This document shows, piece after piece, positions 55,245 through 63,950 of a DNA stretch of 64,000 nt; position 1 is the stretch's first letter; each line of letters begins with the position of its first letter. The position numbers and the translations under genes are program-made. The stretch comes from Phycisphaerales bacterium (GTDB lineage: Bacteria; Planctomycetota; Phycisphaerae; Phycisphaerales; UBA1924): NCBI GenBank assembly GCA_020845755.1, contig JADLFE010000030.1, positions 95,616 to 159,615 on the forward strand. The letters run 5' to 3'. The notes below the pieces were generated by a model. That model saw nothing but the letters and a program-made list of their open reading frames with translations, was not told the origin of the DNA and ran no database searches.

Positions 55245-57776
55245 TCACCCCGGCCCGAAGAACACGCCCAGGTCATTGATCACCGGCGGCCCAAGCGCCG
55301 AGCGGATCGACAAGCGCACGCGATCCGACGTCACAGCCGGGAACCGTACGATCCGGCGCGGCCCGATCGTCGTGCCCTTCGACACCGACCGCCACGCGCC
55401 GTCCACCCACGCCTCCAACTCGAACGACTCGACCCGCTGGCCCAGCGCGATCGCCTCGCTCACGCGCACCACGTTGAACGTCTCTTCCTTGGCCAGCGAG
55501 ACCTCGATCGACCCGCTCGTCACGCCGTCATTGGTGCTCCACGCCGTGCCCGGGTCGGCGTCCAGCACGCCCGCGGCCGCGAATCGATCGCTCCCCTTGC
55601 GGACCTCGCTCGCGCGGGCCGAGCCGTCCGCGACCAAGTTGCGTGAGAACGTCGCGTCAAGGATCGCACGCATGCCGCGCAGCGATTCGACATCCTTCTC
55701 GTTGATCAAACCGCGTCGATCCGGCGGCAGATTCAGGATCAGGTTTGCGCCGCGCCCCACCGACGCGTACCAGATATCCACCAGCTGCGCCGGCGTCTTG
55801 ACGCGAGCGTCCTCGCTGGCGTGGTAGAACCAGCCCGGACGGATCGAGACATCGACCTCGACGCCGATCCAGTGCGAGCCGCCCTTGTCGCCGCGCGCCA
55901 GGTGATCGTGCGACACGCCGGGGTACATGCCGCCGGCGTTGATCGTCTGCCAGCTCTCTTCATCGCTGAATCCGCTCTCGTTGCCGACCCAGCGGCATCC
56001 GGGGCCGGCGTCGGAGAAGATGATCACGCCGGGGCTCTGCTCCATGAGCGACTTGTTGGTGCTGGACCAGTCGTAGTACTTCGTGCGATCGATCTGGCGC
56101 GACTCGCGCTTGCCGCCGTAGAAGCCGTCGCCGCCGTTGGCGCCGTCCTGCCAGAGCTCGAAGAGCGGGCCGTAGTTTGAGATCAGCTCGCGCCACTGGT
56201 TGCGGTAGTACTCGACATACGCGGGGCGTGCGTACTCCGCGTGGTTGCGGTCCCACGGCGAGAGATACAGGCCGACCTGCAATCCCTCCGCGCGGCACGC
56301 ATTGGCGAACTCGCCGACGACGTCGCCCTTGCCGTCCTTGTACGGGCTTGCCCTGACGGAGTGCTCGGTGAAGGCGCTGGGCCAGAGGCAGAAGCCGTCG
56401 TGGTGCTTGGCGGTGAGAATGAGGCCGTTCATGCCCGAGTCACGCGCGACGCGGGCCCATTGGCGCGTATCGAGCGCGGCGGGCGCGAAGATGCTGGGCG
56501 ATTCATCGCCGTAGCCCCACTCCTTGTCGGTGAAGGTGTTGGTGGTGAAGTGAACGAAGCCGTAGAACTCCATGTTGTGCCAGGCGAGCTGCGACGCCGA
56601 GGGGAGCGCGCCGACGGGCGCGGGCGCCATAATCGCGCCGGCGTTTGACGCGAGTTCGTCGAATTCGCGCATCGTGAATCGCTCGCTGATCACGTACGGC
56701 GGCTGGCCTTTATCCCAGTGGCCGTAGGTCGTGGCGACGAAGGTGCCGTCGGCGAGCATTTCCAGGCCGGGGTACGCGCAGTCCCACGCGTTGGTGTTGT
56801 CGGCGAGGCGGACGCGGTACTGGCCAGGTGTGCCGCGCACGATGTCGGTCCAGGTGCCCACCCAGACGACCCAGTCGCCCTTGGTCGGGCTGTCTTTGTC
56901 CTTCTCGCGTGCCATGTCGCGGAAGGTGACGACGAGCCGGCCGTCGGGCGCGTAGCGCGCGACGTGTCGGTCGCCGGTGAGCGCGGGCGAGACCTCGCGC
57001 GGCTTGGTCCAGGTCGCGCCCTCGTCGGTGGTGAACATGACGTGTGACGCCTTTGCGCGCTTGTTCTCGCGGAGAAGAAGCGCGAGCGTGGCGCCGTCGG
57101 GCGAGCGAACCGCGCCGGGCTCGCAAAGGTTGATGTCGCTGCCGCTCCAAATTTCGTGCGGCGCGGACCATGTCAGGCCGGCGTCGTCGCTGGTGGTCAT
57201 CATGAGCCGGAAGATGCCGTCGGCCTTGCCCCCGGCGTGCAGAAACCGTCCGTCGTCATGGAAGAACGCAGCGGCCTTGCCGTCGCGGAGCGTGACAACT
57301 GAGGCCATCGCGACGATGCCGCCCCACTCGCCGACGGGTTCGAGTTCGGACCAGTGCTCGCCGTTGTCGTCGGAGTAGGCTCGGCGGATGGGATACAGCC
57401 CGCTGAAGAGCACGAGGCGTTCGTGCCCGGTGCGCGGATCGATGAGCCGGTGAATGGTCGGGGTTTCGAGGCTGGTCGCCCAACTCGCGGGCGTCGGCAG
57501 TCGATCGGACCAGGTAAGACCGGCGTCGGTGCTGCGCTTGAGGAGGATAGGGCCCTTGCCGTGGCCGTTGGGGTAGACGCAGAGGATGGTGCGGCCGTCG
57601 CGGAGGAGCGTGGTGGTCGGATGTCCGAGGTATTGGTTGGCCTCGCGATCGACGACGACACGGCGCGACGTGTCGGCGGCGAGGTCAACGGTCGGGACGC
57701 CCGCGAAGCGTGGGAGCGACTGGGCGGAGGCGCTGATCGCGGCACACAGGCAGGCAATAGCCGTGAGGATCTTCAT
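55245..57776 (-). CDS. exported sialidase-like propeller fused to GH29 alpha-L-fucosidase, with C-terminal discoidin-like domain
   Basis: 843 residues with a Sec signal ending near ISASAQS. Residues 20-370 form a sialidase-superfamily propeller with at least four Asp boxes (STDAGLTWSD, SDDNGEHWSE, SDDAGLTWSA, TDEGATWTKP); the FRIP motif of true GH33 is not evident, so activity is uncertain. Residues 390-740 are GH29: WHNMEFYGFVHF, TAKHHDGFCLWPS, and LWQDG with probable nucleophile Asp544. Residues 745-843 are a F5/8-type (discoidin-like) sandwich. Such a fusion could strip sialic acid-like and fucose caps from the same glycan. It is flanked by unrelated genes. Confidence 0.85.
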   Translation of the reverse strand: MKILTAIACLCAAISASAQSLPRFAGVPTVDLAADTSRRVVVDREANQYLGHPTTTLLRDGRTILCVYPNGHGKGPILLKRSTDAGLTWSDRLPTPASWATSLETPTIHRLIDPRTGHERLVLFSGLYPIRRAYSDDNGEHWSELEPVGEWGGIVAMASVVTLRDGKAAAFFHDDGRFLHAGGKADGIFRLMMTTSDDAGLTWSAPHEIWSGSDINLCEPGAVRSPDGATLALLLRENKRAKASHVMFTTDEGATWTKPREVSPALTGDRHVARYAPDGRLVVTFRDMAREKDKDSPTKGDWVVWVGTWTDIVRGTPGQYRVRLADNTNAWDCAYPGLEMLADGTFVATTYGHWDKGQPPYVISERFTMREFDELASNAGAIMAPAPVGALPSASQLAWHNMEFYGFVHFTTNTFTDKEWGYGDESPSIFAPAALDTRQWARVARDSGMNGLILTAKHHDGFCLWPSAFTEHSVRASPYKDGKGDVVGEFANACRAEGLQVGLYLSPWDRNHAEYARPAYVEYYRNQWRELISNYGPLFELWQDGANGGDGFYGGKRESRQIDRTKYYDWSSTNKSLMEQSPGVIIFSDAGPGCRWVGNESGFSDEESWQTINAGGMYPGVSHDHLARGDKGGSHWIGVEVDVSIRPGWFYHASEDARVKTPAQLVDIWYASVGRGANLILNLPPDRRGLINEKDVESLRGMRAILDATFSRNLVADGSARASEVRKGSDRFAAAGVLDADPGTAWSTNDGVTSGSIEVSLAKEETFNVVRVSEAIALGQRVESFELEAWVDGAWRSVSKGTTIGPRRIVRFPAVTSDRVRLSIRSALGPPVINDLGVFFGPG

Positions 57777-57842
57777 GGTGGCAGTCTACCGGAAGGACTG
57801 GACGTGGATGAGCGGGCACGCGCACGCTCTACCCATGGGCCG

Positions 57843-57875
57843 GACGGACACTCTGGTGCGCACAGAAGCGGTGAT
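57843..57875 (+). repeat. 33-bp direct repeat, copy 1
   Basis: Begins GACGGACACTCTGGTGCGCA and ends GCGGTGAT. It matches copy 2 at 58001-58033 with one mismatch (A/C at position 25). The copies are 158 bases apart. Confidence 0.85.
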
Positions 57876-58000
57876 AAGCACTCACTAATCACGCGGCGCC
57901 GGGTGCCGGGAATCGCAGGAAGACAAGGCCGCGGAGGGAGTTGCTCGCACGGCGAGATCCGTTGAAGATTTTTTTTGGAAATCCGGAAAGTGCCCAAAGA

Positions 58001-58033
58001 GACGGACACTCTGGTGCGCACAGACGCGGTGAT
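58001..58033 (+). repeat. 33-bp direct repeat, copy 2
   Basis: Begins GACGGACACTCTGGTGCGCA and ends GCGGTGAT; one mismatch to copy 1. The flanking bases differ, so the repeated unit is only about 33 bases long. Confidence 0.85.
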
Positions 58034-58225
58034 GTGCGGGCGGATGCTCGGGGGGCACCCGATGCATGAGAGGGCATGGAGGCGCGGAGCGGGGGAGTAT
58101 CGTGCGAGCGCGATCAAGGACGGGGTTTCTGACGGTCGCGTCGGGTTCCCGGCGGCGTGCTCGCTGTGTCTGCATCGGCGATGTGTCGGTGGACGTCAGC
58201 GGCACGCCCCGTGCGGAAAGGAAGA

Positions 58226-58248
58226 AGGCGAGGGCCGAGCCCTCGCCT
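58226..58248 (-). terminator. terminator of the tyrosine recombinase gene
   Basis: Ten-pair perfect stem AGGCGAGGGC / GCCCTCGCCT with a three-base loop. On the minus strand it is followed by TCTTCCTTTCC. It is 75 bases after the recombinase stop. Confidence 0.75.
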
Positions 58249-58322
58249 GTGGTAAACAACGACTCAATGTGCGAGCGACTGCGCGGGGTGCCGAACCTGA
58301 CGCGCGGGCGCGGCAGCGAGGG

Positions 58323-59351
58323 TCAGCTCGCCTGTGCTCGCGGGTGGGCCTTGTTGTAGGCGTCCTGCATGCGCTGGGTGGTCAGGTGTGTGTAGACCTG
58401 GGTGGTCGAGAGCGACTGGTGTCCCAGGAGTTCCTGCACGCTTCGGAGGTCAGCGCCGTTGTCGAGGAGGTGGGTCGCGAAACTGTGGCGCAGGGTGTGG
58501 GGGGAGATGGTGGGATCAAGCCCGACCTGCTGGAGGTACTTGTCGAGTTTGCGGCGGACGGAACGCGAACTGAGGCGCCCACCGTGCTTGTTGAGGAAGA
58601 GCGGACGGGCCTTGCCGTTGTCGGCCCAGAGGGGCGCGAATCGCGGGTCGCTGCGGAGCATGTCGGCGTAACTGCGGATGGCGGCCAGCGCGTGGGCACC
58701 GAGCGGCACGATGCGTTCCTTCTTGCCCTTGCCACGTACACGGAGGGCTTCGCCTGCGTCGTCGAGATCTTCAAGGTTGAGGCCGATGAGTTCGCTCACG
58801 CGGATGCCCGTGGAGTAGAGCGTTTCGAGCATGGCGCGATCGCGGCGTCCGAGCACGTCGGCATCACCCGGGGCGGCCAGGAGTTTTTCGATCTGCTCGA
58901 TCGTGATGGCCTTGGGCAGTCGCTTGCCCTGGCGGGGCGTGCGGATCATGGTCATGGGGTTGCTGTCGGCGAGGCCGCGACGATCCGCCCACTTATAGAA
59001 ACTGCGGAGTGTCGCGATCTTGCGTGCCATGGTGGCGGCGGAATACTGCTGCTCGCCGAGGAAGGCCAGGAAGGCACGGATGGAATCGGCGGTGGCGTGG
59101 GAGATCGCCTGAGTAACTGCGGTATAGGGGAGTGCCGTGACGACAGCGGGGCGACCCTGCGAGGCGCGCTCCTGGCGTTCGTTGAAGGCCGCACGCTCCT
59201 TGGCATCGTCCAATTCCAGGTTGTGCTCCTGGGCGAGGAACTCGATGTACTGACGCAGGTCGGCGCCGTAGCAGCGCGCGGTGTACGGGCTGAAATGGCG
59301 CTCATCGGAGAGGAAGCTCGCGAAGGCGTCGGTGATCGGAAGCGTCGACAT
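58323..59351 (-). CDS. XerC/XerD-like tyrosine recombinase, extended N-terminal domain
   Basis: 342 residues from the ATG with GGGAG eight bases before it; an in-frame ATG six codons earlier would cover that site. The N-terminal SAM-like core-binding domain (about 5-125) has an insert of about 40 residues around 45-85 compared with XerC. The catalytic set is complete: Arg184 (TGIRVSEL), His285 and Arg288 (SPHTLRHSFA), His311 (LLGHQS) and Tyr320. It could be the chromosome dimer-resolving recombinase or a related integrase; no phage or integron genes accompany it. Confidence 0.87.
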   Translation of the reverse strand: MSTLPITDAFASFLSDERHFSPYTARCYGADLRQYIEFLAQEHNLELDDAKERAAFNERQERASQGRPAVVTALPYTAVTQAISHATADSIRAFLAFLGEQQYSAATMARKIATLRSFYKWADRRGLADSNPMTMIRTPRQGKRLPKAITIEQIEKLLAAPGDADVLGRRDRAMLETLYSTGIRVSELIGLNLEDLDDAGEALRVRGKGKKERIVPLGAHALAAIRSYADMLRSDPRFAPLWADNGKARPLFLNKHGGRLSSRSVRRKLDKYLQQVGLDPTISPHTLRHSFATHLLDNGADLRSVQELLGHQSLSTTQVYTHLTTQRMQDAYNKAHPRAQAS

Positions 59352-59443
59352 GGGCGTATCTCCCGGCATGATGTTCGATCCTGTGCAATCCGTTGCTCGG
59401 GCTCCGCCCATCTGACTCCAAACCTCGCGGCGTCCCTGCCGCC

Positions 59444-60250
59444 CTAATTCCGTGCCTCTTCCCCGCGTGCCTCGTGCCCTGCCAGGCGGATCCATTCGCT
59501 CTGGATCATGCGCCCGACGACGTACGAGGCCGCGAACTCGCTGAACAGGTCCATGCTCGCCAGGTATCGGCGCCAACCAAGTGCCGAGAGGGCTTCGGTG
59601 CGTCCCTCGGCGTAACTCTTGACGTCCATCTGCACCTGGTGGTTTTTGCCGTCGAGATTCTCTGAGATGAGTGTCAGGGGGCGATCGGGGTTGTCGGAGG
59701 GTGCGGCGTTCTCGACAGGGCTCGAAGAGAGGACGCGTGCATCGAGGGCCTTGGCGCCGAGTTGCCCGAGGGTGCCGGGCTTGGCGTAGAGGGCCAGGTT
59801 GATGCCGAGCGTCGGGGTGTAGGGGTCATAGGCAGTGACGGCCCCGACGAGGAGGGCGTCGACGCCGAGTTCGGCGCGAAGGGCCTGCAGGTCCTGAGGG
59901 GTGCGGACCTCGTTCATTTTGAGGACGCGCATCGCATCAATGGTGCGGTTGAGGGGCATGCAGCGCACACCGCGGATCTCCTCGGCCGCCGCGACGACCT
60001 TGTCGCTGATGGCGAATCGGTCCAGGACGGTGGCGCCGGACTCATTGCGGAGGGGCACAACGCCCCAGAGCACTTCGCCACGGCTGGCGTCGTAGGGAGC
60101 GACGGTGACTTCGGGCGGTCGGAGTTCCGGTCCGCTGGCGCATCCTGGCAGGAAGCACAAGGCTCCCAGCACGGTTGCCCAGAGGACCAAGGCCGTCGCC
60201 AAGGCCCATCGTTCCCCACGCTTTGTGAGCATGGTCTGTCCACTTGTCAT
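59444..60250 (-). CDS. lipoprotein of unknown function
   Basis: 268 residues from the ATG of MTSGQTMLTK. A signal segment ends in lipobox FLPGCASG. The body alternates helix and strand, with VDALLVGAVTAYDPYTP in the middle, which resembles the nucleotide- or outer-membrane-associated CsgG-like lipoproteins (an LVGxVTxY element is common there). No partner genes are known. Co-orientation with the recombinase and TolB-like genes is the only context. Confidence 0.72.
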   Translation of the reverse strand: MTSGQTMLTKRGERWALATALVLWATVLGALCFLPGCASGPELRPPEVTVAPYDASRGEVLWGVVPLRNESGATVLDRFAISDKVVAAAEEIRGVRCMPLNRTIDAMRVLKMNEVRTPQDLQALRAELGVDALLVGAVTAYDPYTPTLGINLALYAKPGTLGQLGAKALDARVLSSSPVENAAPSDNPDRPLTLISENLDGKNHQVQMDVKSYAEGRTEALSALGWRRYLASMDLFSEFAASYVVGRMIQSEWIRLAGHEARGEEARN

Positions 60251-60421
60251 GGCGTCCTGCCCTTCTGAGCGCGCACTCCATCGCGCCGGTGTGCCGTCCT
60301 TGGCTTGTCGCCGGCACACACCGCCATCCGTAACGGTCGTGCGCCGGCATCTGCTTTGGCCCTTTCGGGCAATCGGTCGGGTCGAGCGTTGGCGCGACCC
60401 GCCGCGGGTGTTCGAGCGTGA

Positions 60422-61705
60422 CTACTTGGCGGTCTCGTCCTCGCCGGTTGATTCCTCGGATGGGGCCGAGGTGACAGCGGTTTCCATCTCCGAAGGTTGT
60501 CCGCCCTGTGCGAGCATGGCGGGTTTCATGTCGATCGACCAGATGTTCTCCGTGCCGTCGAAGTTCGCGACAAAGACAACTCGGCCGCTCCGACCCCAGA
60601 AGGGGAGGATCGAGGAGCCGCCAGAGCCGGTGAGGTCGACCTCTCCGGTGCCGTCGACGTTCATAAGTTTGAGGGTGGCGACACCGGGTCGCGCAAGGTT
60701 GAGGACGGCCTTGACGTCGTGATCTCCGAGGCTGGCGTCAAGGGGAATCTGCGAGTAGACGACCTTCTGGGCGTCGGGGCTCCAGGTGGGGTTGATGCAG
60801 GCGGTGGTCGGGGAGGCGGCGATCTCGGTGAGGTTCGAGGTCTGGCCATCTTTATAGTCGAGGGTCCAGACGCCGAAGGAGCGCTGGCCGCGCTGGCGAG
60901 CGAGTTGGAAGAGGATCTTGTCGGTTCCGCCGGCGCCGGTGGCGGCGACTGGACTCCACGAGGGGAAGAGGCCATAGCCGATGAAGTGAGAGACGGCGTT
61001 GTTGCCGGGCTCGGTGACCCACATTTCCCAGCGGCCGCTGGCGGCGCCAAGTCGAGAGAACACAATCTTGGCGCCGTCGGGCGACCACGATGGATGGAGT
61101 TCATCGGCGGAATCGGTGGTGACTTGAACGGCAGGCCCTCCCGAAACGGGCATGACGTAGATATCCCAGTTGCCGGCGCGGTTGCTGGCGAAGGCCAGGC
61201 GCGTGCCGTCGGGACTGACCGAGGGCATGGCGTCGTCGCCGGAGGTATTTGTGAGTTGGGTGACGACGCGTCCGTCGACTGACTTGGCATACAGGTCGGA
61301 GGTCGGGCGGTGCTGGGTGCCGGCGAAGATGAGGGTCTTGCCGTCGGGCGTCAGGGTCGGATCGAAGGCGGAGCCCTCACCGACGAAGGTGACCTGAGCG
61401 ACGTTGAAGGGCGAAACGCGGGTTGATTCCTGATCGCCGCCGGCGACGGGGATGACGCCGAGGCCCATGGCCCGTGCGTCGATGACGGCCGGGCTGGGGA
61501 TGGAGTTCATCGGGTTCAGCACCGCGAGCGGACCGGGCGCGGGGGCCTGATTCGGATTCGGAGGCGTGATGGTGTCCGAGGTGGTCGGTTCGGGAGCCGA
61601 ATCTCGATTCGCCGAGGACGACATCGAACACGACGCCAAGAGGAGCGTGGCGCCGCTCAGGGCGGTCATCCCGATTCGATTCACAATGTTTCGGCGGACA
61701 TCCAT
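60422..61705 (-). CDS. TolB-like WD40/PD40 propeller lipoprotein
   Basis: 427 residues. A lipoprotein signal ends in TLLLASC at about residue 26. After a Pro/Asn-rich linker come repeated PD40 units: FDPTLTPDGKTLIFAGTQ, MPSVSPDGTRLAFASN, HPSWSPDGAKIVFSR, NPTWSPDAQKVVYSQ and FVANFDGTENIW. It forms a TolB-type beta-propeller. The Pal-binding N-terminal domain of TolB is missing, so it is a propeller relative and not TolB itself. Confidence 0.82.
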   Translation of the reverse strand: MDVRRNIVNRIGMTALSGATLLLASCSMSSSANRDSAPEPTTSDTITPPNPNQAPAPGPLAVLNPMNSIPSPAVIDARAMGLGVIPVAGGDQESTRVSPFNVAQVTFVGEGSAFDPTLTPDGKTLIFAGTQHRPTSDLYAKSVDGRVVTQLTNTSGDDAMPSVSPDGTRLAFASNRAGNWDIYVMPVSGGPAVQVTTDSADELHPSWSPDGAKIVFSRLGAASGRWEMWVTEPGNNAVSHFIGYGLFPSWSPVAATGAGGTDKILFQLARQRGQRSFGVWTLDYKDGQTSNLTEIAASPTTACINPTWSPDAQKVVYSQIPLDASLGDHDVKAVLNLARPGVATLKLMNVDGTGEVDLTGSGGSSILPFWGRSGRVVFVANFDGTENIWSIDMKPAMLAQGGQPSEMETAVTSAPSEESTGEDETAK

Positions 61706-61948
61706 CGGGCGGGTCTCCGAACTGATCCCCCTGGGACCAGACGCGCGGCCGGGGTCGCCGGTAGCGTCTTATCGGACCGCTTGGGGCGTCGGCTTGAACC
61801 GGCCCGCGGCCCGACTTGTCCTCCATCGGAGGTTTCCGGGCGTGGGTTGAGTCCGCATAAAAAATCGCTCGATAATCGGCGCGCGCAACCGGGCCGGAGG
61901 CCCCACCACTGCCCCCGGACCCGGACCGTCGATCTCTGTTGTTCTCTC

Positions 61949-62215
61949 TTAGTCCACCGATTCGCGCGCCATGATCGCGGGCGTTTCGCCCGTGCGCACC
62001 CAGCGTGAATCCCGTCCGCGCGGCTGGGTCGCCATCGCCAGTCGGTCGAGGTAGTGACGCAGCGATTCCTCCGCGAAGCGAGCGAGGAACCCGGCCGATG
62101 CGGTCGGGTTGAGTTCGATGATCTGCTGCATCAGATTAACCTGCGGCACGCGCCCCTCCTGGGCCTCGCTCGAACCCGAAACTCCGTCGGGCCACAATGC
62201 GAGTTCAACCACCAT
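61949..62215 (-). CDS. small hypothetical protein
   Basis: 88 residues from the ATG with GGAG six bases before it. It is helical, with NLMQQIIELNPTASAGFLAR and SLRHYLDRLAMATQPRG. No domain is recognised. Its position between the propeller gene and the next (+) gene, its good ribosome site and its regular helix pattern suggest it is real. Confidence 0.55.
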   Translation of the reverse strand: MVVELALWPDGVSGSSEAQEGRVPQVNLMQQIIELNPTASAGFLARFAEESLRHYLDRLAMATQPRGRDSRWVRTGETPAIMARESVD

Positions 62216-62335
62216 GCACGACTCCATTCGCTTGAGCCGTTCAATTCGGTCCGTTAGGGCCGGGCGCTGGACCGTGTAACCAGCGTGGGACGTGCCGCCC
62301 GACGCTCGGAGTTCGAGGCTCTACCCTGAGTTCAC

Positions 62336-62929
62336 ATGGTCACGCTCACGACCCAGCCCGATTTCGTGCTCTCGACCAGCCCGACAGGCCGCTCCGTCAC
62401 ACTTATGCACGACGGGAATGTGTGGGGCGTGATCGTTGACTCGGACATCGCAACGGACCCGGGCTCGCCGGAGGTGGCGCGCGTGATCGGTGGCGTGGGC
62501 GCGACGCGGCTCGTGGTTGCGCATGCGCGGCCGACGATGGAGGAAGGTCGGGCGACGCTGTCGTGGACGCGGTCGTCGGTTGAGGGACTCCACGCCGCGT
62601 GCCGGAGGTGGCTGAGCGTGATCGGCCCCGGCGTGACGCTGTTGCTATGGCCGCGTGCGGATCAGATTGTGTCGGACATTCCGTCGGTGTGGTCGCTGCT
62701 CCGGACACTCGAGACCGAGCGTCTGGGGCTGGTGCTCGATCCCGATTCGATGATCACGGAGTCGATGCGCGAGTATCGCACAGAGCACCTGGAGCGATTC
62801 GGCGAATCGCTGGCCTCCCAGCCTCGGACGGCCCTGGTCGTCGACCGCGGGAACCTGCCTTCAGACTTTGCGGCGCACCTGCCGAGGCTCCGCCAGCCGG
62901 GAGTTTCCGGGGGTGTCCACAGAACCTGA
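62336..62929 (+). CDS. hypothetical protein, alpha/beta fold
   Basis: 197 residues. Alternating hydrophobic strands and helices (VWGVIVDSDIATD, RLVVAHARPT, GVTLLLWPRADQIV, LGLVLDPDSMITE) suggest a TIM-barrel half or Rossmann-like fold. No family is recognised. It ends 65 bases before nuoC. Confidence 0.6.
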   Translation: MVTLTTQPDFVLSTSPTGRSVTLMHDGNVWGVIVDSDIATDPGSPEVARVIGGVGATRLVVAHARPTMEEGRATLSWTRSSVEGLHAACRRWLSVIGPGVTLLLWPRADQIVSDIPSVWSLLRTLETERLGLVLDPDSMITESMREYRTEHLERFGESLASQPRTALVVDRGNLPSDFAAHLPRLRQPGVSGGVHRT

Positions 62930-62994
62930 CCGGGCCCGATCAAGGCACGATTCCCCGCCCTACACTGGCGGCACACGTCTCGACGGAGTTCAGG

Positions 62995-63549
62995 ATGACG
63001 ACCCCCACGCTCGATCACCCGACGTTCAAGTTGGTCAAAGACGCCTTCCCTGGCAAGAAGTTTCTCGCGACCGAGTTCCGCGGGCAATCGACGCTGATCG
63101 TCGAGCCCGCCGACCTGCACGAGGTCATGGTGTTCCTCAAGAGCGATCCGCGTGCGGATTACTGCTTCCTTTCTGATGTGTCGGGCGTCGACTATCTGAA
63201 CTACCCGGCCGAGATGCCGGGACGCTTCGCGGTCCACTACAACCTGATCTGCTTCAATCGCGACGATCGCTTCTTCGTCAAGACGTTCGTGAATCCGTCG
63301 CTGCCAACGGACGGCATTGTGCCCGACCCGACGCTGGTCGTCGATTCGGTGTGCGACCTGTGGGCGGGCGCGGAGTGGATGGAGCGCGAGGTGTTCGACA
63401 TGTTCGGCATCCGCTTCCGCAACCACCCGGACCTGCGACGCATCCTCATGTGGGAGGAGTATCCGGCCCACCCACTGCGCAAGGACTACCCGCTGCGCGG
63501 GCGCGGCGAGCGCGACCAGTACAAGGTCGTGGACCGCACGTCGGGCTGA
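62995..63549 (+). CDS. nuoC: NADH-quinone oxidoreductase subunit C
   Basis: 184 residues from the ATG of MTTPTLDH. The 30-kDa subunit signature is plain: EREVFDMFGIRFRNHPDLRR, then ILMWEEYPAHPLRKDYPLRG. It sits in the peripheral arm of complex I. Here it stands alone: no other nuo gene follows before the tRNA gene at 63878, so the rest of complex I is elsewhere, or an upstream gene in the pathway continues out of the window. Confidence 0.93.
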   Translation: MTTPTLDHPTFKLVKDAFPGKKFLATEFRGQSTLIVEPADLHEVMVFLKSDPRADYCFLSDVSGVDYLNYPAEMPGRFAVHYNLICFNRDDRFFVKTFVNPSLPTDGIVPDPTLVVDSVCDLWAGAEWMEREVFDMFGIRFRNHPDLRRILMWEEYPAHPLRKDYPLRGRGERDQYKVVDRTSG

Positions 63550-63877
63550 AACGGAACTTGAAGCGATGACAGGTCTTGGCCGGCCGCCAAACCGAACTGG
63601 CGGTGACGTTCACGCTGCACACCGTTTGCGCGTGGATCGGCAACACCAAGGCGATCGCGGCTGGCCAACAATTTGCAGGTCACGGACGCCGATTGGACCC
63701 GCGCCACCGGGGGCGAACAGGCGGCAGCAAATCCGGCAACAAGCGCGGCAACACATGAGGCAACAGACACGCGCCCACAAAATATCACGCGCGCCTAGAA
63801 AAGCGAAAACCCCCATGAAAAGCAGGGGGGTTTGGTCGAACGTGACATCGCGTGTGATGCCGCGGAATCGCGGCCAA
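63550..63877. other. 328-base spacer before tRNA-Phe
   Basis: It contains several GGCAACA-like words around 63640-63770 and the tRNA terminator (next entry). No gene is credible here. Confidence 0.4.
63806..63833 (-). terminator. terminator downstream of tRNA-Phe
   Basis: On the minus strand, AAACCCCC and GGGGGTTT arms with an eleven-base loop are followed by TTCGCTTTTC. It lies about 45 bases after the tRNA 3' end. Confidence 0.75.
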
Positions 63878-63950
63878 TGGGCAGGGCCGGACTTGAACCG
63901 GCGACACCCGCATTTTCAATGCGGTGCTCTACCAACTGAGCTACCTACCC
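63878..63950 (-). tRNA. tRNA-Phe (anticodon GAA)
   Basis: 73 bases including discriminator A. Acceptor stem GGGTAGG/CCTGCCC pairs with one G-U. D arm GCTCAGTTGGTAGAGC, anticodon loop TTGAAAA giving GAA, and T arm GCCGGTTCAAGTCCGGC are all regular. The CCA end is not encoded. Confidence 0.97.

Larger units (their letters stand above)
57777..58322. other. 546-base gene-free region with a direct repeat
   Basis: It lies between the fusion gene's start and the end of the recombinase gene. It holds a 33-base direct repeat (next entries), an eight-T run near 57969, and a terminator at 58226-58248. No gene of credible coding quality is present. Confidence 0.5.

Noticed and set aside
57843..58033. 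CRISPR array
   Set aside because: Only two copies, 158 bases apart, with no regular spacer series and no cas genes in the window.
57975..59447. 490-residue plus-strand frame over the recombinase
   Set aside because: Antisense to the Xer-like gene, whose catalytic residues are complete; this frame has none of its own.
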